Source: UBA4655 sp964585575 (GTDB lineage: Bacteria; Planctomycetota; Planctomycetia; Pirellulales; UBA1268). From it: a DNA stretch of 15,845 bases. Shown piece after piece: positions 6,063 to 14,138 of this stretch (position 1 is its first letter; each line of letters opens with the position of its first letter). The stretch covers positions 1 through 15,845 of the forward strand of contig CAZPEM010000074.1 in the NCBI GenBank assembly GCA_964585575.1. The letters run 5' to 3'. The notes under the pieces were generated by a model, which did no database searches, was not told the DNA's origin, and saw nothing but the letters and a program-made list of their open reading frames with translations. A program made the translations under genes and the position numbers.

Positions 6063-7079
6063 ATGGTGACTTTGAGCAGGGCGACTTCGAGCAGGCCGAA
6101 ACGGACGACGGACACGACCGACGGACGCCGGCCGGGCTTTTCGCTCGTCGAGATCCTCGTCGTCGTGGGGATCATCGCCGGCCTGGTCGCCCTGCTGCTG
6201 CCGGCCATCCAATCGGCACGAGAGTCGTCCCGCCGCATGCAATGCCTCGTCAACCTCAGGCAGATCGGTGTCGGCCTGCACCATCACGAGGCCGCAAAAG
6301 GATTCTTTCCAACGGCCGTCACCGGCAACGGCGCCCGCTTCTACTGGACGGCACAGATCCTCCCCTACGTCGACGAGAACCCGCTCGCCGGCAGCTATGA
6401 CTTCACGGTCGCCTGCAACGACGTGCGAAACAGGGAGGCCGTGCAGGTGGTGGTGCCGTTCATGACCTGCCCCTCGGCGACCCTGACCGGGAAGCGTGAC
6501 CACCCGCGATTCAAGACGGGAAGCCCCGCCTGGGGAGCGGCGGTCGCGGACTACGCCGGGTCCTCCGGTCCGAGCAGCACGCTCTGGAACCCGCCGGCGA
6601 CGATTTCGTATGCCAAGCCGGGATCGATCGACGGATTCTTCAAGGTCGCGATCAAACCGGGCGAAAAAGGACGGCGGGTCCGGGAGATCACCGATGGCAC
6701 GTCGAAAAGCATCGCGATCGTCGAGTGCGCGGGAAGGCCGCAGGTCTGGGCCTTCGGCGGGATGAGCCCCGGCTCCGGGCTCGCATCGAGTCCGACGAAC
6801 AGGTACATCGGCCAGTGCGGCTGGGCCGACACCAACCAGTTCGCCATCCGCGGGTTCCGGCGGGACGCGTCGCGGACGGATCCTGCCGATCAGTACGCGT
6901 CGCCTGGCCCGCGGCTGATCAACGCCACGAATGACTGGGGGATCTACGGCCTGCACTCCGGAGTCGCTGCGGTGCTGTTCGCCGATGGCGCAGCGGCCTT
7001 TCTCGACGAATCGACCGCGGCCGACGTCGTCGCGGCCCAACTCACGATCCAGGCGGGCGACGCCGTCTTCAATCCCTGA
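6063..7079 (+). CDS. DUF1559 prepilin-like protein (second copy)
   Basis: This 338-residue protein has a long basic N-terminal leader of about 25 residues, then PGFSLVEILVVVGIIAGLVA, the prepilin-type cleavage site and helix, followed by IQSARESSRRMQCLVNLRQI. The C-terminal HSGVAAVLFADG matches the DUF1559 H-x9-DG motif, though the usual serine after DG is alanine here. It should be inserted in the cytoplasmic membrane, cut by a prepilin peptidase and exposed outside. It differs clearly from the other DUF1559 copy in this window, so they are not recent duplicates. It begins 27 bases after the sigma gene and no terminator is seen between them. The ATG at 6063 lacks a strong ribosome binding site and the true start could be slightly downstream. 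Confidence 0.88.
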   Translation: MVTLSRATSSRPKRTTDTTDGRRPGFSLVEILVVVGIIAGLVALLLPAIQSARESSRRMQCLVNLRQIGVGLHHHEAAKGFFPTAVTGNGARFYWTAQILPYVDENPLAGSYDFTVACNDVRNREAVQVVVPFMTCPSATLTGKRDHPRFKTGSPAWGAAVADYAGSSGPSSTLWNPPATISYAKPGSIDGFFKVAIKPGEKGRRVREITDGTSKSIAIVECAGRPQVWAFGGMSPGSGLASSPTNRYIGQCGWADTNQFAIRGFRRDASRTDPADQYASPGPRLINATNDWGIYGLHSGVAAVLFADGAAAFLDESTAADVVAAQLTIQAGDAVFNP

Positions 7080-7104
7080 ACCCTCGAACCCCTGAACCTT
7101 CGAA
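7074..7104 (+). repeat. Tandem 15-base duplication spanning the DUF1559 stop codon
   Basis: CCCTGAACCCTCGAA (7074-7088) is followed one base later by CCCTGAACCTTCGAA (7090-7104), 14 of 15 bases identical with a period of 16. The first copy contains the TGA stop of the DUF1559 gene and the second fills the gap to the next gene. It looks like local slippage duplication. Confidence 0.75.
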
Positions 7105-7107
7105 GTG

Positions 7108-8397
7108 ATGGCTGCCCCAACCGCCGCATCTCGAGCCGTTTTCCACTTGCTCCCGACAGTGCGGTGGCCGAAGGCGTCCATGATCTCCCTCGTGCTCCGC
7201 ATGGCCCTCGGGCTGCAGTTCGCCAACGCGGCCGACCTTTCCGACTCAGAAAAGCCGTCGCCGCGGCCGGGGCGTTCGGCGACCGAACGGGCCGCCTTGG
7301 CCGTCCGTTTGCGGTCGATCTATCGGGGCGATCCCACGGGCTGGCCGAAGCCCCACGTCGATCCGGGAATCGACTGGCAGGAGATCGGGCTCCTGCCGCC
7401 TGTCCAACACCCGAAGTCAAACCCATTCAGCCATGCCAAGGCGGAACTGGGACGGACGCTTTTTTTCGACCCCCGGCTCTCGGCCGGTGGGAAGATGGCC
7501 TGCGTCTCCTGCCACGAGCCGAACCTCGGCTGGGCGGATGGCCGCCCCGTCAGCCAACCACCGGGACGTTCCCCGCCGAGAAACACGCCGACCATCCGCA
7601 ACATCGCCTTCCAGTCGAGCCTCTTCTGGGATGGGCGGGCAACGAGCCCCGAGGAGCAGGCGGAGCAAGCCCTCGTAAATCCGTCCGAGATGGCCGCCGA
7701 TCGAGATCAGGTCGTCCGCCTCCTGGCCGACAGCCCGACATACCGGAAACAGTTCGAGGAGGCCTTTCCGGGCCGCCGGATAGAGTTCGTATCGGTGATC
7801 CAGGCGATTGCCTGCTTCGAGCGGACGATCGTCTCGGGGCGGTCGCGGTTCGACGAGTTTCTGCGAGGGGATTCGTCGACGTTGACCGATGCAGAGATCC
7901 TGGGGCTCGACCTCTTTCGGCGCGAGGCGAGGTGCATGAACTGCCATCATGGCCCCGCCTTCAGCGACGGCCGCTTCCACGACCTCGGGCTGAGCTTCTA
8001 TGGCAGGAGCAACGAGGATGTTGGCCGCCGCGACGTCACCGGCGTCGTCGAAGACACGGGCCGCTTTCGCACGCCGACGCTGCGAGACGTGACGAGCACG
8101 ACTCCGCTCATGCACACGGGCCTCTTTCAACTTCCCGGCGTGCTCAATATGTACAACGCCGGCATGGTGACGCTCAAGCGGCAGCCCTACCAGCGAAACG
8201 ATCCTCGGTTCCCCGTGAAGTCTCCGCACCTCAAGCCGCTCGGACTCAACCGTCAGGATCTCGACGATCTCGCGGCGTTTCTCGGCTCGCTCGAAGAGCC
8301 AAAGCACCGCGTGCTCCCTCCCCGACTTCCGGACATCGGCGATGAATCCGGCGAGGCCGCGCCGGGCAACTCCATGCCCGTCACCGCGACACAGTGA
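7108..8397 (+). CDS. Di-heme cytochrome c peroxidase (MauG/CcpA family)
   Basis: The 429-residue protein has two heme c sites, CVSCH (about residues 132-136) and CMNCH (about 276-280). Between and after them lie family hallmarks: FDPRLS before heme one, ADGRPVS, NTPTIRN, FWDGRA with EEQA, ALVNPSEM, and near the end RTPTLRDVT and TPLMHTG. Such periplasmic enzymes reduce hydrogen peroxide with electrons from small cytochromes or carry out MauG-like oxidations; which applies here cannot be told. The N-terminus has a signal-peptide-like segment ending FANA-AD. The start is uncertain: GTG 7105 and ATG 7108 are adjacent and lack a ribosome site, while ATG 7180 has GAAGG at a spacing of 5. It is the third gene of the sigma operon and overlaps the kinase gene end by 17 bases. 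Confidence 0.88.
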   Translation: MAAPTAASRAVFHLLPTVRWPKASMISLVLRMALGLQFANAADLSDSEKPSPRPGRSATERAALAVRLRSIYRGDPTGWPKPHVDPGIDWQEIGLLPPVQHPKSNPFSHAKAELGRTLFFDPRLSAGGKMACVSCHEPNLGWADGRPVSQPPGRSPPRNTPTIRNIAFQSSLFWDGRATSPEEQAEQALVNPSEMAADRDQVVRLLADSPTYRKQFEEAFPGRRIEFVSVIQAIACFERTIVSGRSRFDEFLRGDSSTLTDAEILGLDLFRREARCMNCHHGPAFSDGRFHDLGLSFYGRSNEDVGRRDVTGVVEDTGRFRTPTLRDVTSTTPLMHTGLFQLPGVLNMYNAGMVTLKRQPYQRNDPRFPVKSPHLKPLGLNRQDLDDLAAFLGSLEEPKHRVLPPRLPDIGDESGEAAPGNSMPVTATQ

Positions 8398-11300
8398 CGG
8401 CTTGCTCAGTGACGGCTTGCTCAGTGACACCTTGCTCGGCGACGACCGCCTGGCGTGCGGCCACGATGTCGGCGTTCGAGAGCCCCCAGACTCGGATGGC
8501 TCCGTCCGGTTCCGCGGCCAGCAGATGATTTCCGTCAGGACTCAGGGCGACCGCCCTCGGAAACTCCCGCTGCGCCGGCAGCGAGCAGAGATCCTGCCCC
8601 GACTCTGCGTCCCAGATGCGAATCGTGCCGTCGGTCGAGGAGGTGACGACCCGCCGTCCGTCGCGACCAAACATCACCGCCTCCACGGATCCCTCGTGCC
8701 CGTCGAGAACGCAAATTGTGCGACCGTTCCTTGCGTCCCATAGCCGGGCTGAGCCGTCTCCAGACCCGGTGGCGATCCGTGAGCCGTCGCTGCTGAAGGC
8801 GATCGCCCGCACGGCCCCCGAATGGCCGAAGAGGTGGGCGAACCGCTTTCCGGTTTCGAAATCGACGAGATGGACTGATCCGATGGTCATACCGGCAGCA
8901 AACGAGCGGCCATCCGTGCTTGCCGCGAGACAGGTCACGTGCACTGACGGAGGCTGTTTCAGGATTCCATCGCCCGTTTCGGCATCCAGGACTTGCGCGT
9001 ATCGCGATGCAAGCCGCCTGCCATCCAGTCCGAACACGGCGCCCACATCGACGACGGCGGACCGATAGTCGCACACAGCGGTTGCGACGCGTCGGCCCGC
9101 GAGATGATCCCAGACCGTCGCCGTGCCATCCGCCAATGTCGCGACGATCCGAGAACCATCGGCGTTGAACGAGACGCGCTCGGCCCCGTGGGGCCGGTCG
9201 CCAAGCACCGAGATCAGGTCCCCGGTGGACGTGCTCCAGATGCGGACCTCGCCGGCCCCCTGCGAGTTTCGCACCGCGGCCGCCACAACCGCGCCATCCG
9301 GGCTGTACGCGATCTCCGCGACGGATTCGCCGTGCCCGGCGAGTGTCCAACGCCTGACGATCGTTCTCGCGTCCCAGACCTCGACCTCGCATCCGCCACG
9401 CGGCGCGATCGCCACCTCCCGGCCGTCGGGGCTGAAGGCGGCGGCGGCCAATCCACGGCGGCCGGGGAGCACTGCCAGCGGCGGGTCGGCGGCACGTGAC
9501 CAGATCCGAATCGTCCCATCCTGCGAGCCGGAGGCGATCGACTCGGCGTCGGGCCTGAACGCCACCGCCGTCACGGCGGCCTCGTGCCCCAGCCGATCGC
9601 CCGCCGGCATGCACGACTTCGCATCCCAGAGCCGGACCGTGCCGTGCGAGTCCCCGCTGGCGATCTGCTCACCGTCCGCGCTGAAGCCAAGCGCCGTGAC
9701 GACCGCGGCATGACCCCGGAGGGTCCCGAGCCGAGAACCATCGACCGTTCGAAACACCTGGGGTTGGCCGGCGTCCTGGCTCATCACGAGCTGGCCGCCA
9801 TCGGGACTGAAGGCCATGATCTGACGGAATGGAAGGGGGCCGCGAGGGCTCTTCACGGTCGAGAGATGACGGCCATCGACCGCATCATGGATCCGTGCCT
9901 CGTTCGATCGTCCCCTCAAGCGGTCGAGCACCAGGAACCGCGAGCCATCCGGGCTGAAAAGGAACGTCTCGATTGAATTGATCGCATCGCCGCACCTGAC
10001 GACGAGACTGCCACTGCCGGCGTCCCAGAGCCCGATCGATCCGTTCGCCGCCTGGATCGCCAGCCGGCTGCCATCGGGGCTGAATGCCGCCGTTTTGATT
10101 CGGCCGCGATGGTCCTCGATTCGCCGTTCGACGACGACCCGCCCGGCCGCGACGCCGTCGGCCGTCGACAGGCGTACGACCCGCAGGCTGCCATCCGGAT
10201 CGTGCACGGCCAACTGCCGGCCGTCGGAGGCGATAGCCACGGGCGTCGTCTCGGCATCGACCATGTCGACGGCCGGTGCCGCGGGGTCGATCTGCGATCG
10301 CCAGAAACTTGCCCACACATCGTCGAGCATCGGGAGCGTCCGGTGGACATGCCGGTCGCCGACCGCGAAATACAGCGGCTCGCCACGCCGTCCGACGGTC
10401 ACCGGGAAGCGGCTCGGGTTCTTGTCGAACGCCCGCATTGCCGCCCTGTCCCGCAACGGCCGAAGCGTCGTTGCGGCGAGGATGCGGCCGTCGGGCCGGT
10501 AGGCGACCTCAAGCACCGGCCCCCTGTCCGGCGCGAGCAGCACGAAGGCCTCGTCCAGCCCGGCCCCAAGCAGATTCATCTCGAGCGGAGGCGGGCTTCC
10601 CGCGATCTGCAAGTTTTCGTTGTGGAGCCGCCGTGCCATCCGCATGTTTCGGGCGTCGAGGGATGTCTGGAGGGACCGCAGGTTGGCGACGTATAGCCGC
10701 TGCCGCGCCGTTCGGGCCTCGGCATCCGCCCGCACCTTCTCGCGGACGGCCACCTCCCGGTCCCGGGCAGCCTGCACGGCGAAGATCGACGCGGCCGTGC
10801 CTCCCGCCACGATCGCCACGAGGATGCCCGCGGCCGCCGTCGCCGCCGCCGTGTGCCGCCGCGCGAGCCGGATGACCGACGCGAGCAGCCGCGGCGGCGC
10901 GGCGGCGATCGGTTCACCGCGGAGATGACGGCCGAGATCCGCCTCGAGCTCGGCGGCGCTCGAATACCGCAGGCCGCGATCCTTCTCGAGGCACTTCGAA
11001 ACGATCGTGGCGAGATCGCCGCCGAGCCGTCGATCAATCGAGGAGATCGATGGCGGCTCGACCTCACGCACGACGCGGGCCACCTCGTACACCGGCCGCT
11101 TCGAGAGGTCGTAGGGCATCCTGCCGACGAGGAGTTCGTAGAGCACCACGCCGAGCGCGTAGACGTCGACCCGCACGTCGAGATCGCCGACGGCACCGTC
11201 GAACTGCTCCGGACTCATGTACTGCGCGGTCCCGACGATTTGCCCGACGTCGGTCAGCATGGTGGTGAGCGCGACGTCGCCGTCGGTGCTCCGCGCCACA

Positions 11301-11902
11301 CCGAAGTCGATGACCTTCACCTGGCCGGCGGCGTCGACAAGGATGTTGCTCGGCTTTAGGTCTCGATGAATGACGCCTCGCTGATGGCCGTGGGCGACCG
11401 CGAGGCAGACGTCTCGGAAGAGTTCGACTCGCCGGCGTGTGGCAAGCCCCTGCTCGGTCGCGTAGGTCGTGATGGACCGGCCCTGTTCGACGTATTCCAT
11501 CACGAAGTAGGGCAGATCGCAGCCCCGAACGGATTGCACGCCCGCCGAATAGATCCTCGCGATCCCGGGGTGGGTAAGCCTCCCGAGAATTGCCGCCTCG
11601 TGCTCGAGCCGCCGCATCGCCATCGGCGAGAGCAGGCCCGGGCGAACCACCTTCATCGCGACGGCGCGAGAAGGCCTTCCCTGGATCCCTTCGTAGACCC
11701 GTCCCATGCCGCCGTCGGCGATGAGCCGGGTGATCGTCACGTCGCCGAGCACCGCGCCGGGGCCGAGGACGTCCTCGGCGATTTCGCCCCCGACCGGTGG
11801 GGAGAACGGCATGAGAGCATCCGTCAGGCCTGCGGAATCGATTTCTTCGCCGGTGGTGGCGTTGCTTTCCGTCGCCAGGGCCTTCGATTCGAATCGCCGC
11901 AT
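8381..11902 (-). CDS. Ser/Thr protein kinase with TM helix and WD40 propellers
   Basis: The 1173-residue protein has an N-terminal Hanks-type kinase domain (about residues 52-330): glycine loop IADGGMGRVYEG, Lys in VAMK (84), HRDLKPSN (179-186), DFG (199-201), GTAQYMSPEQ and the DVYALGVVLYELL helix. All catalytic residues are present, so it should be active. A single membrane helix (about 353-376) and a charged coiled-coil-like stretch (377-435) follow. From about 460 to 1150 there are many WD40 repeats with FSPDG and IRIWD phrases, likely one or two propellers outside the membrane acting as sensor or scaffold. The start at 11902 has GGAGG at a spacing of 9; the open frame continues upstream but overlaps the divergent epimerase gene. 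The C-terminus ends in EQAVT repeats and overlaps the peroxidase gene. Confidence 0.93.
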   Translation of the reverse strand: MRRFESKALATESNATTGEEIDSAGLTDALMPFSPPVGGEIAEDVLGPGAVLGDVTITRLIADGGMGRVYEGIQGRPSRAVAMKVVRPGLLSPMAMRRLEHEAAILGRLTHPGIARIYSAGVQSVRGCDLPYFVMEYVEQGRSITTYATEQGLATRRRVELFRDVCLAVAHGHQRGVIHRDLKPSNILVDAAGQVKVIDFGVARSTDGDVALTTMLTDVGQIVGTAQYMSPEQFDGAVGDLDVRVDVYALGVVLYELLVGRMPYDLSKRPVYEVARVVREVEPPSISSIDRRLGGDLATIVSKCLEKDRGLRYSSAAELEADLGRHLRGEPIAAAPPRLLASVIRLARRHTAAATAAAGILVAIVAGGTAASIFAVQAARDREVAVREKVRADAEARTARQRLYVANLRSLQTSLDARNMRMARRLHNENLQIAGSPPPLEMNLLGAGLDEAFVLLAPDRGPVLEVAYRPDGRILAATTLRPLRDRAAMRAFDKNPSRFPVTVGRRGEPLYFAVGDRHVHRTLPMLDDVWASFWRSQIDPAAPAVDMVDAETTPVAIASDGRQLAVHDPDGSLRVVRLSTADGVAAGRVVVERRIEDHRGRIKTAAFSPDGSRLAIQAANGSIGLWDAGSGSLVVRCGDAINSIETFLFSPDGSRFLVLDRLRGRSNEARIHDAVDGRHLSTVKSPRGPLPFRQIMAFSPDGGQLVMSQDAGQPQVFRTVDGSRLGTLRGHAAVVTALGFSADGEQIASGDSHGTVRLWDAKSCMPAGDRLGHEAAVTAVAFRPDAESIASGSQDGTIRIWSRAADPPLAVLPGRRGLAAAAFSPDGREVAIAPRGGCEVEVWDARTIVRRWTLAGHGESVAEIAYSPDGAVVAAAVRNSQGAGEVRIWSTSTGDLISVLGDRPHGAERVSFNADGSRIVATLADGTATVWDHLAGRRVATAVCDYRSAVVDVGAVFGLDGRRLASRYAQVLDAETGDGILKQPPSVHVTCLAASTDGRSFAAGMTIGSVHLVDFETGKRFAHLFGHSGAVRAIAFSSDGSRIATGSGDGSARLWDARNGRTICVLDGHEGSVEAVMFGRDGRRVVTSSTDGTIRIWDAESGQDLCSLPAQREFPRAVALSPDGNHLLAAEPDGAIRVWGLSNADIVAARQAVVAEQGVTEQAVTEQAVTVSR
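8392..8436. repeat. 15-base tandem repeat at the peroxidase/kinase overlap
   Basis: CAGTGACGGCTTGCT occurs twice exactly (8392-8406, 8407-8421), and a third copy, CAGTGACACCTTGCT, follows at 8422-8436. A more degenerate fourth unit may lie at 8437-8451. The unit is five codons, so in the kinase frame (minus strand) it encodes EQAVT-type pentapeptides at the extreme C-terminus. The peroxidase stop TGA (8395-8397) lies in the first copy. Confidence 0.9.
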
Positions 11903-11911
11903 GAGCGACCG

Positions 11912-11916
11912 CCTCC
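11912..11916 (-). promoter_or_regulatory. Ribosome binding site deciding the kinase start
   Basis: GGAGG on the minus strand, 9 bases before the ATG at 11902. It selects this start over the longer open frame that reaches 12289. Confidence 0.65.
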
Positions 11917-11936
11917 GGTGTCGAGCTTCGACGCGT

Positions 11937-11963
11937 ACTATAACGACGCATTCCCCAGGGCAA
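11937..11963 (-). promoter_or_regulatory. Candidate kinase promoter in the divergent gap
   Basis: On the minus strand TATAGT (11942-11937) is a five-of-six -10 match, about 35 bases before the kinase ATG. TTGCCC (11963-11958) is a four-of-six -35 at a short 15-base spacing. The same bases read forward give TATAAC (11939-11944), which could serve the epimerase operon in the other direction. The whole divergent gap is only 67 bases, so both promoters must be close together. Confidence 0.33.
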
Positions 11964-11969
11964 ACCGGC

Positions 11970-12956
11970 ATGATCCAACTCGTTACCGGTGCCACGGGCC
12001 TCATCGGCAGCCATCTTGCGCGGCGGCTCGTGGAGCGGGGCCTGCCCGTGAGGGGCCTGGTCCGCGGCGGCCGGAGCGGCCTGCCGGCCGGGGTCGAGCC
12101 GTTCGAGGGGGATCTCGACGATGCCGCGTCGCTCGCGCGGGCGATGCGCGGGGTTTCGCATGTCTTCCACTGCGCGGGGCTCGTCTCCGACTGGGGGCGG
12201 GCGGCTGAATTCCACCGAGCGAACGTGGCCGGCACCCGCCGCGTCGTCGAGGCCGCGGTGGCCGCGGGCGTCCGGCGGTTCGTGCACATGAGTTCGGCGG
12301 CGGTTCACGGCTACCGCGGTCGGCGTCCGTTCACCGAGGCCTCGCCCCAGTGCGACCGTGGGATTCCCTACATCGCAAGCAAGATCGCCGCGGAAAAGGT
12401 CGTGCTCGAGGCGGTTCATGCCGCGGGGCTCCACGCCGTGATGCTGCGGCCGGTGATGGTGTTCGGCCCGGGCTCGAAACACTACGTCGCGGAGATCGCC
12501 AGGCACCTGCGGGCAGGCTCGATGATCCTCGTCGACGGCGGGCGGCACGTTGCAGGGCTCGCCTACGTGGAAAACGTCGTTGACGCCTGCGAGCTCGCGT
12601 CGGCCTCCGACGCTCCACCGGGCTCGGCCTGGACCATCCACGACGATTCCGACGTGGCGTGGGGGGACTACATCGCCCGGCTTGCCGCCGGAATCGGCGC
12701 CGCGCCGCCGCGGTGGTCGCTTCCCTCGTCGCTCCTCTATCCTCTGGCGGTCGCAAGCGAACTGGCGGGCCGCGCGACCGGCCGGCGGGAGCGGCCGCTG
12801 CTCACGCGACTGGCGGTGCTCGAGCTCGGCACGGAGCAGCGGTACGACATCGGCCGGGCCCGCGATGAGCTCGGCTACAGGCCCCGGATCGATTTCGAAA
12901 CGGCGATGGAGCGCACGATCACGTGGGCGAACGAACAGGCAGAGGAACGGCCATGA
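11970..12956 (+). CDS. NAD-dependent epimerase/dehydratase (extended SDR), possible ceramide-reductase type
   Basis: The 328-residue protein starts with VTGATGLIGSHLARRL, the TGxxGxxG Rossmann loop of extended short-chain dehydrogenases. It continues with VFHCAGLVSDWG, the NVAGT motif, a catalytic serine region FVHMSSAAVHGY and the Y-x3-K pair in PYIASK. The VSDWG and HMSS phrases resemble the 3-beta-hydroxysteroid-dehydrogenase-like branch, which acts on lipids, rather than sugar epimerases. AGGG lies 9 bases before the ATG. Its stop overlaps the start of the YghO/ceramide-synthase-like gene (ATGA), so the two are coupled. In Caulobacter, a protein of this broad family (CerR) reduces the keto group during ceramide synthesis; equating this gene with CerR is inference. 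The substrate cannot be proven from sequence alone. Confidence 0.87.
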   Translation: MIQLVTGATGLIGSHLARRLVERGLPVRGLVRGGRSGLPAGVEPFEGDLDDAASLARAMRGVSHVFHCAGLVSDWGRAAEFHRANVAGTRRVVEAAVAAGVRRFVHMSSAAVHGYRGRRPFTEASPQCDRGIPYIASKIAAEKVVLEAVHAAGLHAVMLRPVMVFGPGSKHYVAEIARHLRAGSMILVDGGRHVAGLAYVENVVDACELASASDAPPGSAWTIHDDSDVAWGDYIARLAAGIGAAPPRWSLPSSLLYPLAVASELAGRATGRRERPLLTRLAVLELGTEQRYDIGRARDELGYRPRIDFETAMERTITWANEQAEERP

Positions 12957-14098
12957 GCGACGTGGAGATCGTCGAGGTGCGGTCGGCCCGCGACCGCCGC
13001 CGATTCGTGCGGCTCGCCCGCGAGATCAACCGGTCGCTCCCGCTGTGGGTGCCGATGCTCGACCGGGACCAGTTCAAGGAGATCGACCCACAGGCGAACC
13101 CGTTCTATCGGCATGCGGAGGCAGCCCTGTTTCTCGCCCTGCGGGGCGGCCGGCCGGTCGGCAGGATCGCCGCGATCGAGAACCGGCGGCACAACGCGCA
13201 CTGGCACGATCGCGTCGGCTTCTTCGGGCACTACGAGTGTGCCGACGACGACGAGGCGAGCCGCCGCCTCTTTTCCGCGGCCGAAGCCTGGCTGGCGGCC
13301 CGCGGCCTCACCAGCATGCGGGGGCCGACGAACCCGTCGATGAACGCCAACATCGGCTTCCTCGTCGACGGCTTCCAACACTTCCCCTCGATCCCGATGC
13401 CCCACACGCAGCCCTACTACCCGAGCCAGGCGGAGCGATACGGCCTGGCGAAGGCGATGGACGTGCTCGTCTACGGATGGCATTACCCCGATTATTCCGC
13501 CGAATACCTCGACAACCTGCTCACACGCATCGCACGCCTTTCCAACAAGGTCCTCGCCCGTCGCAACGTCGCGATCCGCAGCCCGCGGCTCGACCGCGTC
13601 GAGGAGGAGCTCGAGATCATCCGCACGATCTGCAACGAGTCGCTCAAGGGCAACTGGGGATTCGTGCCCCTCTCCGACGAGGAGATGCTCGCCGCCCGCG
13701 ACGAGCTTCTCGAGATCATCGATCCCGACACCTTCAGCATCGCCGAGGTGGACGGACGGCCCGAGGCCGTGTTCCTCGCCTGCCCCAACTACTACGAACT
13801 GCTCGCCCGGATGAAGGGCAGGCTCTTCCCCTGGGGATGGCTCACCTACCTGCGGTATCGCCGTCGGATCAAGCAATACGTCGTCTACGTCTACGTGACG
13901 ACCCCGCAGGCCGAGGCCCTCGGGATCGGCGTGCCGCTCTACGAGCGGTTCTTTCGCGAGTGCTTCCGCAAGGGAATCGAAACCTGCGAAACCGGGTACG
14001 TGCTCGAGACCCACACGAGGATGCGGGCCACGATCGAGAACTTTGGCGCCACGATCCGGAAACGCTACCGTCTCTTCGAAAAATCGATCGGCGGATGA
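12953..14098 (+). CDS. YghO / bacterial ceramide synthase-like acyltransferase (GNAT-type)
   Basis: The 381-residue protein has the marks I know from the YghO/BcerS-like family: NPFYRHAE near residue 50; a GNAT-like core with GRPVGRIAAIENRRHN (about 66-81); a central block RGPTNPSMN, then IGFLVDGF and PHTQPYY (about 123-156); and the C-terminal ETGYVLETHTRM followed by ENFGATIRKRYRLFEK. Family members are about 380 residues, as here. One studied member, the Caulobacter bacterial ceramide synthase, N-acylates the sphingoid base; YghO itself is uncharacterised. The start overlaps the epimerase stop by four bases and has GAGGA at a spacing of 6. It has no signal peptide; a membrane-associated cytoplasmic enzyme is likely. 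Family membership is recalled, not searched; the ceramide role is inference. Confidence 0.78.
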   Translation: MSDVEIVEVRSARDRRRFVRLAREINRSLPLWVPMLDRDQFKEIDPQANPFYRHAEAALFLALRGGRPVGRIAAIENRRHNAHWHDRVGFFGHYECADDDEASRRLFSAAEAWLAARGLTSMRGPTNPSMNANIGFLVDGFQHFPSIPMPHTQPYYPSQAERYGLAKAMDVLVYGWHYPDYSAEYLDNLLTRIARLSNKVLARRNVAIRSPRLDRVEEELEIIRTICNESLKGNWGFVPLSDEEMLAARDELLEIIDPDTFSIAEVDGRPEAVFLACPNYYELLARMKGRLFPWGWLTYLRYRRRIKQYVVYVYVTTPQAEALGIGVPLYERFFRECFRKGIETCETGYVLETHTRMRATIENFGATIRKRYRLFEKSIGG

Positions 14099-14127
14099 TC
14101 CGCCGAGCCGTGCGAACTGGACCATGC

Positions 14128-14131
14128 GGAG
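14128..14131 (+). promoter_or_regulatory. Ribosome binding site favouring the 14139 start
   Basis: GGAG lies 7 bases before the ATG at 14139. The frame has earlier ATGs (14124 and 14043), but those have no ribosome site or overlap the preceding gene. Confidence 0.5.
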
Positions 14132-14138
14132 ACGGGCC

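Noticed and set aside
5304..7226. Long minus-strand open frame continuous with the 96-residue gene, opposite the ECF and DUF1559 genes
   Set aside because: It is antisense to two clearly recognised genes and its composition is that of a GC-rich shadow frame; only the last 96 residues have a ribosome site and protein-like sequence.
11903..12289. N-terminal extension of the kinase frame
   Set aside because: It overlaps the divergent epimerase gene, is Arg/Pro/Ser-rich, and a good ribosome site supports the start at 11902.
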